From: Nepenthes gracilis
Lineage: Eukaryota > Streptophyta > Magnoliopsida > Caryophyllales > Nepenthaceae
NCBI GenBank assembly: GCA_033239525.1
Contig: BSYO01000024.1
Location: 11,369,991-11,433,990, forward strand
DNA: 64,000 nt
Direction of reading: 5' to 3'
Shown: positions 54,501 to 64,000 of the stretch, in pieces
How the letters are laid out: each line of letters opens with the position of its first letter
Position numbering within the stretch: the stretch's first letter is position 1
Translations under genes and position numbers: made by a program
Notes under the pieces: generated by a model
The model's input: only the letters and a program-made list of their open reading frames with translations
Databases searched by the model: none
What the model was told of the DNA's origin: nothing

Positions 54501-57296
54501 CACTATTAATAAGTAACATATACATATTTGTCAATTAATGTGTGGAAAGATGTTGACCTCTCATGAATCGTCAGACTGAAATTGTCAATGTAGACTTCAA
54601 GACATTACCATAAGCTTACCATTTTGACTTAAACACAAGATTTTTAATTTTGTTTAATTTAATGAAGAAAATTATAGATTTTTATGTGAAAAGATGGCTA
54701 ATAAGAATATTATAATAGTAATAATAGCATGTAATTGGATTAAATGAAACTATAATTTTATTTCAACCATTTTTAAAGAGAAAACAATACAATTTCTTTA
54801 TTTGATTTGAATTTCAAGGAATAAAGTAGATATTTTTACAAAATTACAATTATTGGAAAATTCTAAATAAATATTTCCAAAACAGTGGCATCATTTGTTT
54901 GTAAATTTTAGAGAATTACCTTTTCAATTAGCAACTAATGTCATAGCCATATCGGGCAATGCCCCGACTGCTGTCGGTGCTATCGGAGCGGAGCCAGCCA
55001 CCCATCTTGCTAGATGGCAATCCACCAATGAAGCTCAGAAAACAGTGGTTTTCTGAGGCCAATTTCTGTTGTTTCAACTTCAAATCGGGCGTCGTATCAC
55101 ATTATGCATGCCGGGTATGAAAAGAGATTGTGTTACTTCCCCAATTGATGGTGGCTATGAAGAAAACACAACAGCTTGGACTAGCTCAAGGTTACATAAA
55201 AACCAGCAACTTAGGGGGCTTGGGGTGCTCTAATTAGTAGCCACTTTGTGAAAGTCAGTAGCTAAACAAGACTCAATATACTTGAAAATTTCTATATGCA
55301 ACTTCCAAGACTCAAGAACTTGGCCTTGTAGAGCTATTTTTTATGTATGTTTAGACCTGTACTTTCAATTTGCATGTACACTATATCACTGGAATGATCA
55401 GAAGAACATTGGAAATGAGGATGTGAGACTATATCCTCACATTGAAGAGCCCAAATTTCTACTTAAAATAGATAGAGCAAAGATAGGAAGTGGGTTTAAT
55501 AATATGCGATATTTGGGCTTAGGGGTCCGATTTTTTTGTGCTAGAATTTCGGCACAGGCACTAAATCCACTGAATTCGCTACTATCCGACTTATATTTGG
55601 ATGTAGAAAGTGAAATCATATTTTACAAAATAGAGGAAGCATAATTAGAAGTGAAAATTCTGTCGGAGTCCGGTCTTCCTTTTTTAATTTGTATTTTAGT
55701 CAATAAAAAAAATAAATGAGTATGAAATATTAAGTCATAAGATCCCCTTCATCCAAACTTTAGACTACAAATCGAAACAATTTACGCCTCATGTACTAGA
55801 CGCCTCATTCCAATACCGACGTTTCATGTTTGTATGTTCAAGAATTTTAAATCTTTATTGCATAACAAACATTTGTTATATACTTTTTAAAACAATAGTT
55901 CAATATTATATTAACACTGTTACTATTTATTATTATTTAATTTGTCTGATATTTTTATTTGATGTTATAAATTTAATGAAAGATCTTTGAATTAATAAGT
56001 TGATTAATTATATTAATTCGATCACGTGGGTATAATGAAATTGCTAAATTTGTTATTTGATTACAAGATTTAGGTCTATATAATATATCAAACTTCCATG
56101 AAATATTTTTATCATACTAATTACTAATATTATTTAAATATGTTAACTTATATGCTCTAAAAGCAGAACTTCAGTCTTTCACCATAGGCAAAATCTGCCT
56201 ACATATGGAAGCAAAAGCGGAAACGAAACCAATTTTAAGATTCTGCCAAAAGTCAGAACTGAAATTTGGGTTGTTGATTCTGCTAATGGTTCCTTCACCA
56301 TCCACTCCTATTTGGGCTCGTGAAAGGCGTTTTGCAACAGAACTCCCTAATACTCCCTTCTTTCCGGTTGTGTCTGTGATCTATCGTGCCGAGACCGATA
56401 GAGGTGGCTGCCACTAACCCCAAGACCGATAATGGAGGGCATCCGGCAACAACAAACTATGCTTTGTTAACTCCATTAGACACCTGATTTCTTGCTTTTC
56501 ATTTTCATCTCTCATTTCTTCTTTCTGACACCAAAGCCTCAGATTCTTCTGGTGTTCTTAGTAGCTTGATCAGATTTTTATGTTGTTCTTCGGATTACTT
56601 GGATCGATTGTGAGTTTTCCCTTCATCATCACTACATAAGATAATTTTCCTTCCTAGGCTAAGTCTGGCTCAAGATTGTAAAATGCTGCTGCCTCTATTC
56701 TTTTTCTTTCAGTCTCACGTTATCCTTACGGTTGCCCTACATATAAAGGTAAAATGATGGAAATCATGCATTATCAGAGTCTTTTCTGATTCTTCTTGAT
56801 CCAAAGGGGCTACACCCACAATAGTCATTTCTGAACATGGAATTCATCCCTGATAGGTTTGGAAAAAGTTTTGTGTTAGCTTCCAAATATCCACTATTCT
56901 TAGGGATTCAAAATATTGGCAATAACAAAAGATTAAATAATTACATAATAAAATACAAAATTTATGTAAAAAAAAAAACAAAGAAGAAAAAAAAAACGGT
57001 TGACAAAGAAGAAGTTTCACAATTTTAGAAGAAAATTAGGGTTAAAAGATGCTGCAAATTTGTATTTTTTAAAAGTTCACTAAAACTCCGGAGCAAAATG
57101 TTATATATATGGAAAGCTTAAGGCAGCGGCCCTCCACCAAACTCCTTTTAAAATTTCTATCAAGTCATACTGTGAACTTTCTGAATCAAATTTTTAAACT
57201 GGCTATCACATGGAAAAAATTCGAGTCATACCTAATAACTTCAACCCTTCCCTGTCTAGGGATGGATCACATAGGCTTGGGAGCAGATTTGCAGGA
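54501..57296. other. Gene-poor region
   Basis: Mostly AT-rich. Frames at 55282-55644 and 56205-56417 have no recognisable family, motif or plausible splice context. The 56480-56760 stretch is pyrimidine-rich and could be the UTR of an unseen gene, but nothing supports that. Poly-A/AAG low complexity lies at 56965-57000. Confidence 0.5.
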
Positions 57297-57301
57297 AAAG
57301 G

Positions 57302-58212
57302 TGTTGGGACCAAAAGGAGGCCGATCAGACAGGAATGCAAACAAGCACACAATGGGAGAAAGAGGGAGAACGCACGGATTTTTTTTACGTGAAAATCATT
57401 CAAAATTTATTTTTAATCCACAACAAGACCAATGTAAAAATGGTTACAAAATCTCGACAAGCCCCACAAACCGAGAACAATAAAGACAATCAAGAAAGGA
57501 AAACTCCTTCCCTCTTATCAACCTACCTCTCACCGGGAAAAGACTTTACCATTTTTCACTGTCTCTCCGTCTCATTGGACTTTACCGCCCAACACACACC
57601 CCTACCTTTGCATGCCCAACATGTATATATACCCCTACAATCTACCTAGCAAAGGTTGCGGGTGGACAAACACCGCCACCAACCATTTCTCCGCAACCGA
57701 CACTACAACTTTCCACAAAATATCGTACTCTATAGTAACGGTGTTCACTCTACAAAGATTACACTTATTCTTTAAAAATCGCGCGTGCTCTGAGTCCGCA
57801 TCCACGTGAGCTTCTAGCCTTCCTTGATGTCCCACTCAACTTTAGTTATCCCATGTCCTTAGTCATTACAAGTGGTAGAATGTCATTTTCCCTTACACTC
57901 CACCTTTAGTCACTGGCCCCAACCTTTTGCCCCAAAGTACTTCGCACGCCTTCACCAACTTGCACCAAAGTAATACCCCTTTGATCACTTTGGTATTTTT
58001 CTTTGTAACATTTTCCAAGCTTGGAAAACCTCTTTGGATTTTCACCTTGAAATCCAAGGCACTAGAGAATTCCTCCCGAGCTTTTCTCTTTGGATTTTCT
58101 CTTTTCCGACTAATTTCACTCCGAAATTTGTCACTCTAACCATCACACAAAGCCTCCTCAATTTCAAAATTTGTTTGTTAAGTTACTCACAATGGAGTGA
58201 TCAAACTTAACA
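57302..58212 (-). mobile_element. 3' LTR of the gag-protease copia element
   Basis: 911 bp, TGTTGGGACC...AACTTAACA. It keeps only traces of the tandem repeats found in the other LTR (TTGCCCCAAAGTAC, then TTGCACCAAAGTAA). TATATATAC (about 57622-57630) is a possible TATA box. Confidence 0.7.
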
Positions 58213-58338
58213 AATTTTCCCTCACGACCTTTTGGGGAAAACTTTTACCATTTTTTCAACGACCGTCATCTCCTACCTTTGGTATTCTAATTGGGACTTC
58301 TCCAAACCCAAATGATCATATTCAAGTCCCACTCCACT

Positions 58339-58788
58339 TCAATTTCTTCTCTGTGGTAGAATTATTCTCCCTTCACTCCACCTTGGCAACCTTCTCCTGT
58401 CACCTTGACTAATACCCCCTTTGATCACTTTGGCATTTTTCTTGGTAACACAGGCTTTCATCGAGTACTGCTCTAATCTCCTACTTTCCCTTGCCATAAC
58501 TAAGGCACCTTTGGTCAATTTCCATTGACCATCACCAAATGCCATCTTGAAGCATTCTTCATCCAACTTTCTAATTGAAATCACATTCAACCTCAAATCA
58601 GGAGAATATCGCATGCCCTTCAACACGAGCTTATTTTTGTTGCTTATCCCCAAGCAAACATCCCCTACGCCAACAACTCTTGACGAGCCACCGTTACCCA
58701 TCTTCAACACCCCGTGGCCAACAGGCATATAACTCGTGAAGTGGGACTTCCTTGATGTCGCATGATGTGAGGCCCCACTGTCCATCAC
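58339..58788 (-). pseudogene. Aspartic protease fragment of the copia element
   Basis: MMDSGASHHATSRKSHFTSY carries the retropepsin active site D-S-G. Next come KMGNGGSSRVVGVGDV and RYSPDLRLNVISIRKLDEE, the usual copia protease and linker pattern, then WKLTKGALVMAR. After about 58480 the similarity ends; no integrase GAG domain core follows. Open over 149 codons in this frame, but the polyprotein is cut short. Confidence 0.8.
58350..58450. repeat. LTR-like segment inside the copia element
   Basis: GTGGTAGAAT..CTTCACTCCACCTT and CCCCTTTGATCACTTTGG(C/T)ATTTTTCTT(G/T)GTAACA occur here and in the left LTR at about 57870-58010. The internal copy replaces the place where pol should start, so it probably marks the deletion or rearrangement junction. 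Confidence 0.6.
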
Positions 58789-58799
58789 CCAACTCGTCT

Positions 58800-59705
58800 C
58801 CTAACACGGCAAGCTTCGTGCTTCTCTTGTGTGGACAATCAAGAGGTCTCCCCATAAAGTAATAATCTCCGAATCATCATCATGATCCCATTTTTCCTAA
58901 TGATCACTTCTGCCCTCCTACTCCTACTTTCCCTGCAAGCAGTTCCACTTTATGTGGCCTTCCTTGCCACAACGGAAGAACGTCCTCTCCGAAAGCTTGT
59001 TCCAACTGTTGCTACTCTCCAACTTACCGCCTCCGGCTCGTTTCCTCGATTTTTCTCATCCTCTACTGCTGGTCACCACAAGTAGACTTGGCTGTGAGCT
59101 TGAGGCTTCACAGCTTTCCTTCCATCTTAACTCATTCATAAGTAGGAAAACTATGACGCCGTTCAGTCTCAACGTGTCCTTCCCGAATAGCAGTGTCGTG
59201 ACAATATAATCGTATAATATCGGCAAGGATGCCAACAACACTAACGCTTTATCTTTCTCCTTGATCTCCTCATCAAGGGTCAACATCTGCACCATGAGCC
59301 GGTTAGACTCATCCAAGTGCTTCTCAAAACTCCCACCTTTCGACAACCGCAGGCCATAAAATTACTTCTTCACATGCAGCCTAGTTGTTGAGGATTTGGA
59401 CTTATACCGACTCTTAAGCTTATCCCAAACCTCCATCGGGTCTGACAAGCCTATGACTTCTTGAAGAGCGATATCTGTAAGAAACAATTTGATCGTACAA
59501 TTTGCAAGATCTTCCCTATCTTACCACTCATTCTCCGTCATATTCTCTGGCTTCTCCTCCCTTCTCTGTAGAGCTTTTACCATCCCTTTTAGGGTCAAAT
59601 TATTTCTCACCCTTTCCTACCAAAGGATGAAATTATTTTACCCATTAAACTACTCAACACTGAATGGCACATTCATCGATGATGATACATTCAACCAACG
59701 ATTCA
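58800..59705 (-). pseudogene. gag of the copia element
   Basis: It starts near the primer site. After several N-terminal stops it contains LKSRYKSKS and KGGSFEKHLDESNRLMVQM, then LLASLPILYDYIV, typical of the UBN2-type copia gag. The zinc knuckle CGKEGHIKWNC (58971-58939) has lost its first Cys (Phe is found). Frames are interrupted by stops, for example before YGLRLSKGG. Confidence 0.75.
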
Positions 59706-59713
59706 TAACCAAT

Positions 59714-59724
59714 CTCTGATACCA
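59714..59724 (-). other. Primer binding site of the copia element
   Basis: The complement of TCTCTGATACCA reads TGGTATCAGAGA on the minus strand, two bases inside the right LTR end. It is the standard Met-initiator tRNA site. Confidence 0.8.
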
Positions 59725-59726
59725 CT

Positions 59727-60958
59727 TATTAGGACCAAAATGAGGCTGGTTGGAGAGGAATGCAAACAAGCACACAATGGGAGAAAGAGGGAGATCACAT
59801 ATACATTTTTCTTACATGGAAACCCTTCACAAATTGAAGAAAATAATCACGGGATACTTAATCCATAACAAGTCCACTATATAAAAAATAGTTACAAAAT
59901 CTTGAGACAGATACAAGCAAACCATCCTAGCTACACAAACCCTTGAGAATTGAGAACAAGAAAGACAAACCCAGAGGAAGCAAAGCCCTCCTTCCTTCTT
60001 ATCACTCTGTTTCTCTTCTCTTATTTCTCTCACTGTGGTGTTCTCTACTCTCTTTATTTTTCACACACTCCTGGACTTTACTACTATGACTTTACCGCCT
60101 CAATTGTCTCTCTGTCTCACCGGACTTTACCACCCATTGACACACACCCACACCACATGCCCAGCATGTGTATATATATATATATATATCTTGCTTGGAG
60201 ACTATCTACCTAGCAAGTTGCAGGTGGACAAATACCTGCTACCAACAGCTTTGCAACCGGCTCTGCAACTTCCCTGCAAAATATCGTACTCTATAGAAAT
60301 GGCGTCCACTCTGTAGAGATTGTGAATGTTCTTCAAAAATCATGCGTGCTGTGAGCTGGCATCCACGTGGGCTTTCTGCGCCCAGATCCTCGAGCCTTCC
60401 TTGATATCTCCAAGCAATGACAATGATTTCAAATATTATCCCATGTCCTTGGTCGTTACTGTACATTGCCCATGTTCTCGAGCATTTTCATATCAATAAT
60501 ATCAACCGGTAAATTTCATGCGCCTTCAGCAACAGATTAACTTGCCCCAAAGTGTTTCTACGCGCTTTCAATCAATCAATTTGCCCCAAAGTGCTTCTGT
60601 GCACCTTCAACCGAACAACTTGCCCCAAAGTGCTTTTACGTCCCTTCAACCGGTCAACTACATTGACTGGCCCACTTTGTTCCTCAGCCGATCAACTCAT
60701 TGTTGACCGTTTTTTGCTGCCCGGCATTTTTTACTCCAGAAAATGTACTCCAAAAAACTTTTCCTAAATTTTTACTCTGAAAATCTAGTATGGAGAATTC
60801 CTCTCCAATTTTTTTCTCCGAATTTCCTCTCCAGCAATCCTTTATGGCTAATTTTACTCCAAAATTTGACACTCTAACCATCACACAAAGCATGTGTGAT
60901 CCATCGATGATAAAACTTATTTATTGTGTTACTCACAATGGAATAACCAACCCTAATA
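59727..60958 (-). mobile_element. 5' LTR of the gag-protease copia element
   Basis: 1232 bp, TATTAGGACC...CCCTAATA (both ends mutated from TG and CA). Contains (TA)n at 60168-60190 and a 39-bp tandem repeat (60541-60660). The extra length over the other LTR lies mainly around these repeats. Confidence 0.7.
60541..60660. repeat. 39-bp tandem repeat, three units, in the copia LTR
   Basis: (C/T)TTGCCCCAAAGTG(T/C)TT recurs at 60541, 60580 and 60619, followed each time by a CTTTCAA or CCTTCAACC-type segment. The 39-base period is strict. Confidence 0.85.
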
Positions 60959-60963
60959 AAGGG

Positions 60964-62058
60964 TACCATTGTTTTGGCAAGACTAACATCACAAGTCTTG
61001 GATAGTGTGGGACAGGGATAGATAGATAATAAACCTTCTTGCTACATTACAAATAAGCTATTTTTCTAATAGAAATCGGTCCCTTCTAAATTACAACCTT
61101 AAAGGTGCACCATGATGCATGTTCCTTCACCGCTTCCCATCTATTTATCTGGTACCATAGAGGGTGTTCATGAATTTTTTGTCATACCATTTAGATCATG
61201 AATGATCAATATTTGTATCGATATTGATTACAATCATATCCATAGCAAATATATCGGATAATATGTATCAATATTAAATATATTAAAAAAATTTTAAAAA
61301 TCGCAATCTAGTAGAAATATAATGGCCTATATATCATTTATACATTAACATATGATAATATTATTACGGTATTAAAAAATATCGATATTTTGACCCTTAA
61401 TATTGATACATATCAATTGACATTTCATCTATTATTTAGATTGTCAATGATTGTTTGATCTCCACTTGTCTCATATTGATTGTGTGTTTAAAATTTAACC
61501 CTTCCCTGGCAAATTCCCCATATGGGAAAAAGACTTCTAAAAAAATTGAAAAAAATATAAGAATTGCTCAAATTCTTTTATGATGAGTGTCAATCACTAT
61601 GTATTTTGAAAGACAAACACACATACATACATACATATATATATGTACATATATATATATATATAGTGGTACTAGCTAATGAGGCTGAGGGCAGTATCTA
61701 GGAGATGTGATCCGTACATTAAATGTTTCCTTAGAGGAATTTTTACCATGGTGCAACTAGGCAATTTTCTTTCACTAGTAATATTTGTTGTTCCGGATAA
61801 TGATGAAAATATTGGTATTAAAAGGATTATAAAACAATATGTATCAATATAAAATATATTTAAAAAAATTTAATAATTGTAAATTAATAGGGAAGCATCG
61901 GTCAAAATTCTAAATATTAACTAATAAATCAAGATATATCTTTAATGTGATAATATATCCTGATATTGCCACGGTATTAAATGATATTGGTATCGGGGGC
62001 CATACCAATATGTATTGATAAATATTTTTATTTATGATTCTGAATATTAAGAGTATAC
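60964..62058. other. AT-rich spacer with a duplicated 170-bp segment
   Basis: Segments 61255-61430 and 61835-62030 share ATATGTATCAATAT, AAAATT(T)TAA, ACGGTATTAAA and AT(A/T)GATAC-type words in the same order, so they are a diverged direct repeat. Microsatellite ACAT/AT tracts at 61617-61665. No gene. Confidence 0.5.
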
Positions 62059-62850
62059 TATTGGGGTCACTCCCGTGTGAAAAAATATAAGAGTAAAATT
62101 TCGGAGAGAAATTAAGCTATATGACCAGATAACATTATGTTGACCGGCTGAGTAAAGAATCCGGTCACCATGCAGTTGACCGGCTAAGGTAGTGCAAAGT
62201 AATTGAGGATGACCAACCGGTCAACGTTATGTTGACCGGCTAAGATAAGAAACTGGTCAATTGGACGTTGACCGATTTGAGGAGAAATCAGTCAATGGAT
62301 ACTTGACCATCTTCATAAGAAGCAGTATGGACCATAGGTGTCAACTCAGAAGATTGACTGAGAATACGTGATTTCTGAATAATATGCTCAATCTCTACAG
62401 AATGGGGTGCCATTTCTGCAGAGCACGATATTTTACCGTTGCAAGTTGTTGCAAAACTATACATGCGCCACGTGGCTGTCTGTACGTGTAACCTCCATGC
62501 TGGCTAGGAAGTTGAGCAGACTGTCTATATATTTTTTGAGCTCTATGATATAAAGTGGTATGAGAAGATTTTGTGTGTAAGTTTCTAAGTGTGAGAGTGG
62601 GAAGAGAGAATACGGTGAGTGATTTGTACCCTTACTCTCTATTCTCTTCTCATGTGGTTTGTGTAACCGAGAGGATTTCTATAACCATAAAACATATATA
62701 GTAAAATTTATTTGTGAACTGTGTTTTTCATAATTTTTTGCTTATTTTAGAATATTTTTTTACATAAAATATTGGTGTTCTTCCTCTCCCCCTTATTTCT
62801 TCTACTCTAGTGCTTGTTCTTGTTGGGCCGGTCAAACAAGATTTCTAACT
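62059..62850 (+). mobile_element. 5' LTR of a Tnt1-like Ty1/copia element, with repeated TTGACC motifs
   Basis: The right end is set by the primer site at 62853. The left end is probably TATTGGGGTCACTCC (62059, TG mutated), but the partner LTR is outside the window. TTGACC, or its complement GGTCAA, occurs at least seven times between 62138 and 62310, mostly as GTTGACCGG. GATATAAAGTGG (about 62548-62559) is the likely TATA box. Confidence 0.6.
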
Positions 62851-62852
62851 AG

Positions 62853-62864
62853 TGGTATCAGAGA
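62853..62864 (+). other. Primer binding site of the Tnt1-like element
   Basis: TGGTATCAGAGA, the Met-initiator tRNA-type site, fixes plus orientation. Confidence 0.85.
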
Positions 62865-62906
62865 CGTGATTTTTTAGCTGGTATTAAACCCTATTAAACA
62901 TTGCTG

Positions 62907-64000
62907 ATGGAGGTGGAAAGTATGATGATTTATTTGAACGGGACCAATTATGATACTTGACATAGTAAGATGTCAGATTTGTTGCTCATCAAATCTATGC
63001 ATCTTTCTGTGTTTGCCACTCCAAAGTCTAAGGTGAAATCGGAATAGGAATGGACACCAGAAAACATGCAGGCGTACGGTTATATACGGCAATTTATAGA
63101 TGATAGTGTGTATAACCATATTAGGAGTAAAACAAATGCTATGGCATTGTGAAAAAAGTTAGAAAAGCTCTACACCTCCAAAACTGGCAACAATAAGATT
63201 TACCACCAGATGAAGTTGATGTAAGTTCGATATAAGGACGGCTCGTCCATTGCGGATCACTTGAATGAATTTCAGGGATGTGTAGACTGGTTGAGTAGTA
63301 TGGATATTAAATTTGAGGACGAAGTGTTAGGTCAGTAACTCCTAACAACCCTACCTAACTCATGGGAGGTGATACGAATTACTATTACCAACACAATTCC
63401 AAATGGTATCGTGACGCTGAAGATGGCCAAAGGAGTTGTGCTGAACGAGGAAATGAGACGGCGGTCACAGGGGATCTCCACCTCTCAGCACTCCAAGGTA
63501 CTCATGACTGAATCACGGAGAAGAAGCAAAGGCCACGGTCTGAAGTCTAGAGCAAAGGGTCAGCGTAAGTCTTGGTCAAGATTTTGAAACATGGAGTGCT
63601 ATTACTGTAGAAAGAAAGGCCACATTAAAAAGTACTGTTATAAATTGAAATGTGAGAACGCAAAAAAGAAGAGAAATGAAAAGGAATGATGTGAGAAAAA
63701 GACCTCAGTCTTTATTGTTATAGGATGTGATCTCCTTTTGACCTGTGAAGTGGGTAACGTTATGAATTTGGCCTAGCAGGAGACCGGCTGGGTGGCGAAT
63801 TCTGATGTATCCATCCACATCATATCTTGGACATGGCTCTTTACATCTTATACTCCAGGCAACTTTGGAGTGTTAAAGATAGAAAATATTGATATATCAA
63901 GAGTTGTTGACTACGATGACGTGTCTCTCGTCACCAATAATGGAACTCAACTGCTTTTAAGGGACGTATGACTTGTTCATGATATTTGGATGAACATTAT
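62907..64000 (+). pseudogene. gag and protease start of a Tnt1-like copia element (runs off the window)
   Basis: One reading frame from ATG 62907 is followable to the window end without frameshift. YLNGTNYDT, then FIDDSVYNHI, KDGSSIADHLNEFQG and LPNSWEV are typical of Tnt1-type gag. The zinc knuckle CYYCRKKGHIKKYC (about 63597-63638) is complete. The protease region follows (WVANSDVSIHI, then LFTSYTPGNFG), where the catalytic D-S-G is replaced by N-S-D. At least eight stops interrupt the frame, several at Trp or Gln positions. Pol lies beyond the window. Confidence 0.85.

Larger units (their letters stand above)
57302..60958 (-). mobile_element. Ty1/copia element with gag and protease only, 3.7 kb
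   Basis: Direct LTRs (57302-58212 and 59727-60958) share TG(T)TGGGACCAAAA-like starts, GAATGCAAACAAGCACACAA, and ACTCTAACCATCACACAAAG. In minus orientation the internal 1.5 kb has a Met-tRNA-type primer site, gag, a zinc knuckle and a protease fragment. Integrase and RT are missing. Flanks AAAGG (57297-57301) and AAGGG (60959-60963) match at four of five bases. The LTRs are diverged and differ by more than 300 bp in length. Confidence 0.8.

Noticed and set aside
55282..55644. 120-codon plus-strand frame
   Set aside because: No recognisable family or motif, AT-rich surroundings, no supporting splice or promoter evidence.

Overview
The window is nuclear DNA of a flowering plant. It is AT-rich intergenic sequence packed with LTR retrotransposons (Ty3/gypsy of Tat type, Ty1/copia, a chromovirus-like solo LTR), with one recognisable host gene: a plant-type PGG-domain membrane protein on the minus strand with one GT-AG intron. 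I cannot name the species. No prokaryotic features, tRNA, rRNA or CRISPR were seen.

Layout. 1-1710 is the truncated end of a Tat-like element (C). 1711-5018 is AT-rich spacer with simple repeats and a run of three hairpins. 5024-7855 is a 2.8-kb solo LTR with perfect target-site duplications (TSDs), inserted in or beside an older repeat. 7861-10872 is AT-rich. 10878-19740 is the most striking object: four LTRs alternating with three gag-only internal regions, enclosed by one TSD (CTTCC). It is a tandemly amplified, pol-less copia element of TR-GAG type with Sirevirus-like features. 21653-22920 is the host gene. 23630-32646 is a decayed, nearly complete Tat-like element (A, plus orientation). 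33447-34361 and 34833-35745 are solo LTRs. 37166-49740 is a larger and better preserved Tat-like element (B, minus orientation). 50277-51176 is another solo LTR of the B family. 52760-54500 holds an old dispersed repeat and a copia reverse transcriptase remnant. 57302-60958 is a copia element (minus) with gag and protease only. 62059-64000 is the start of a Tnt1-like copia element that runs off the window.

How the parts relate. Elements A, B and C share one plan: gag-PR-RT-RNase H-(archaeal-type RNase H)-IN in one direction; then, where visible (A and B), a block of 36-43 bp tandem repeats; then one or two open reading frames on the opposite strand carrying the 'gypsy-type putative transposase' domain and coiled coils. 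In B this antisense gene has what looks like a 75-bp GT-AG intron, and B and C share a TATTTAAA box upstream of it. This suggests an independently transcribed antisense gene carried by the retrotransposon. Premature stops in the elements are mostly changes of Trp, Gln or Arg codons explainable by C-to-T transitions, as expected from deamination of methylated DNA. All statements rest on reading the sequence by eye; no alignment or database search was run.
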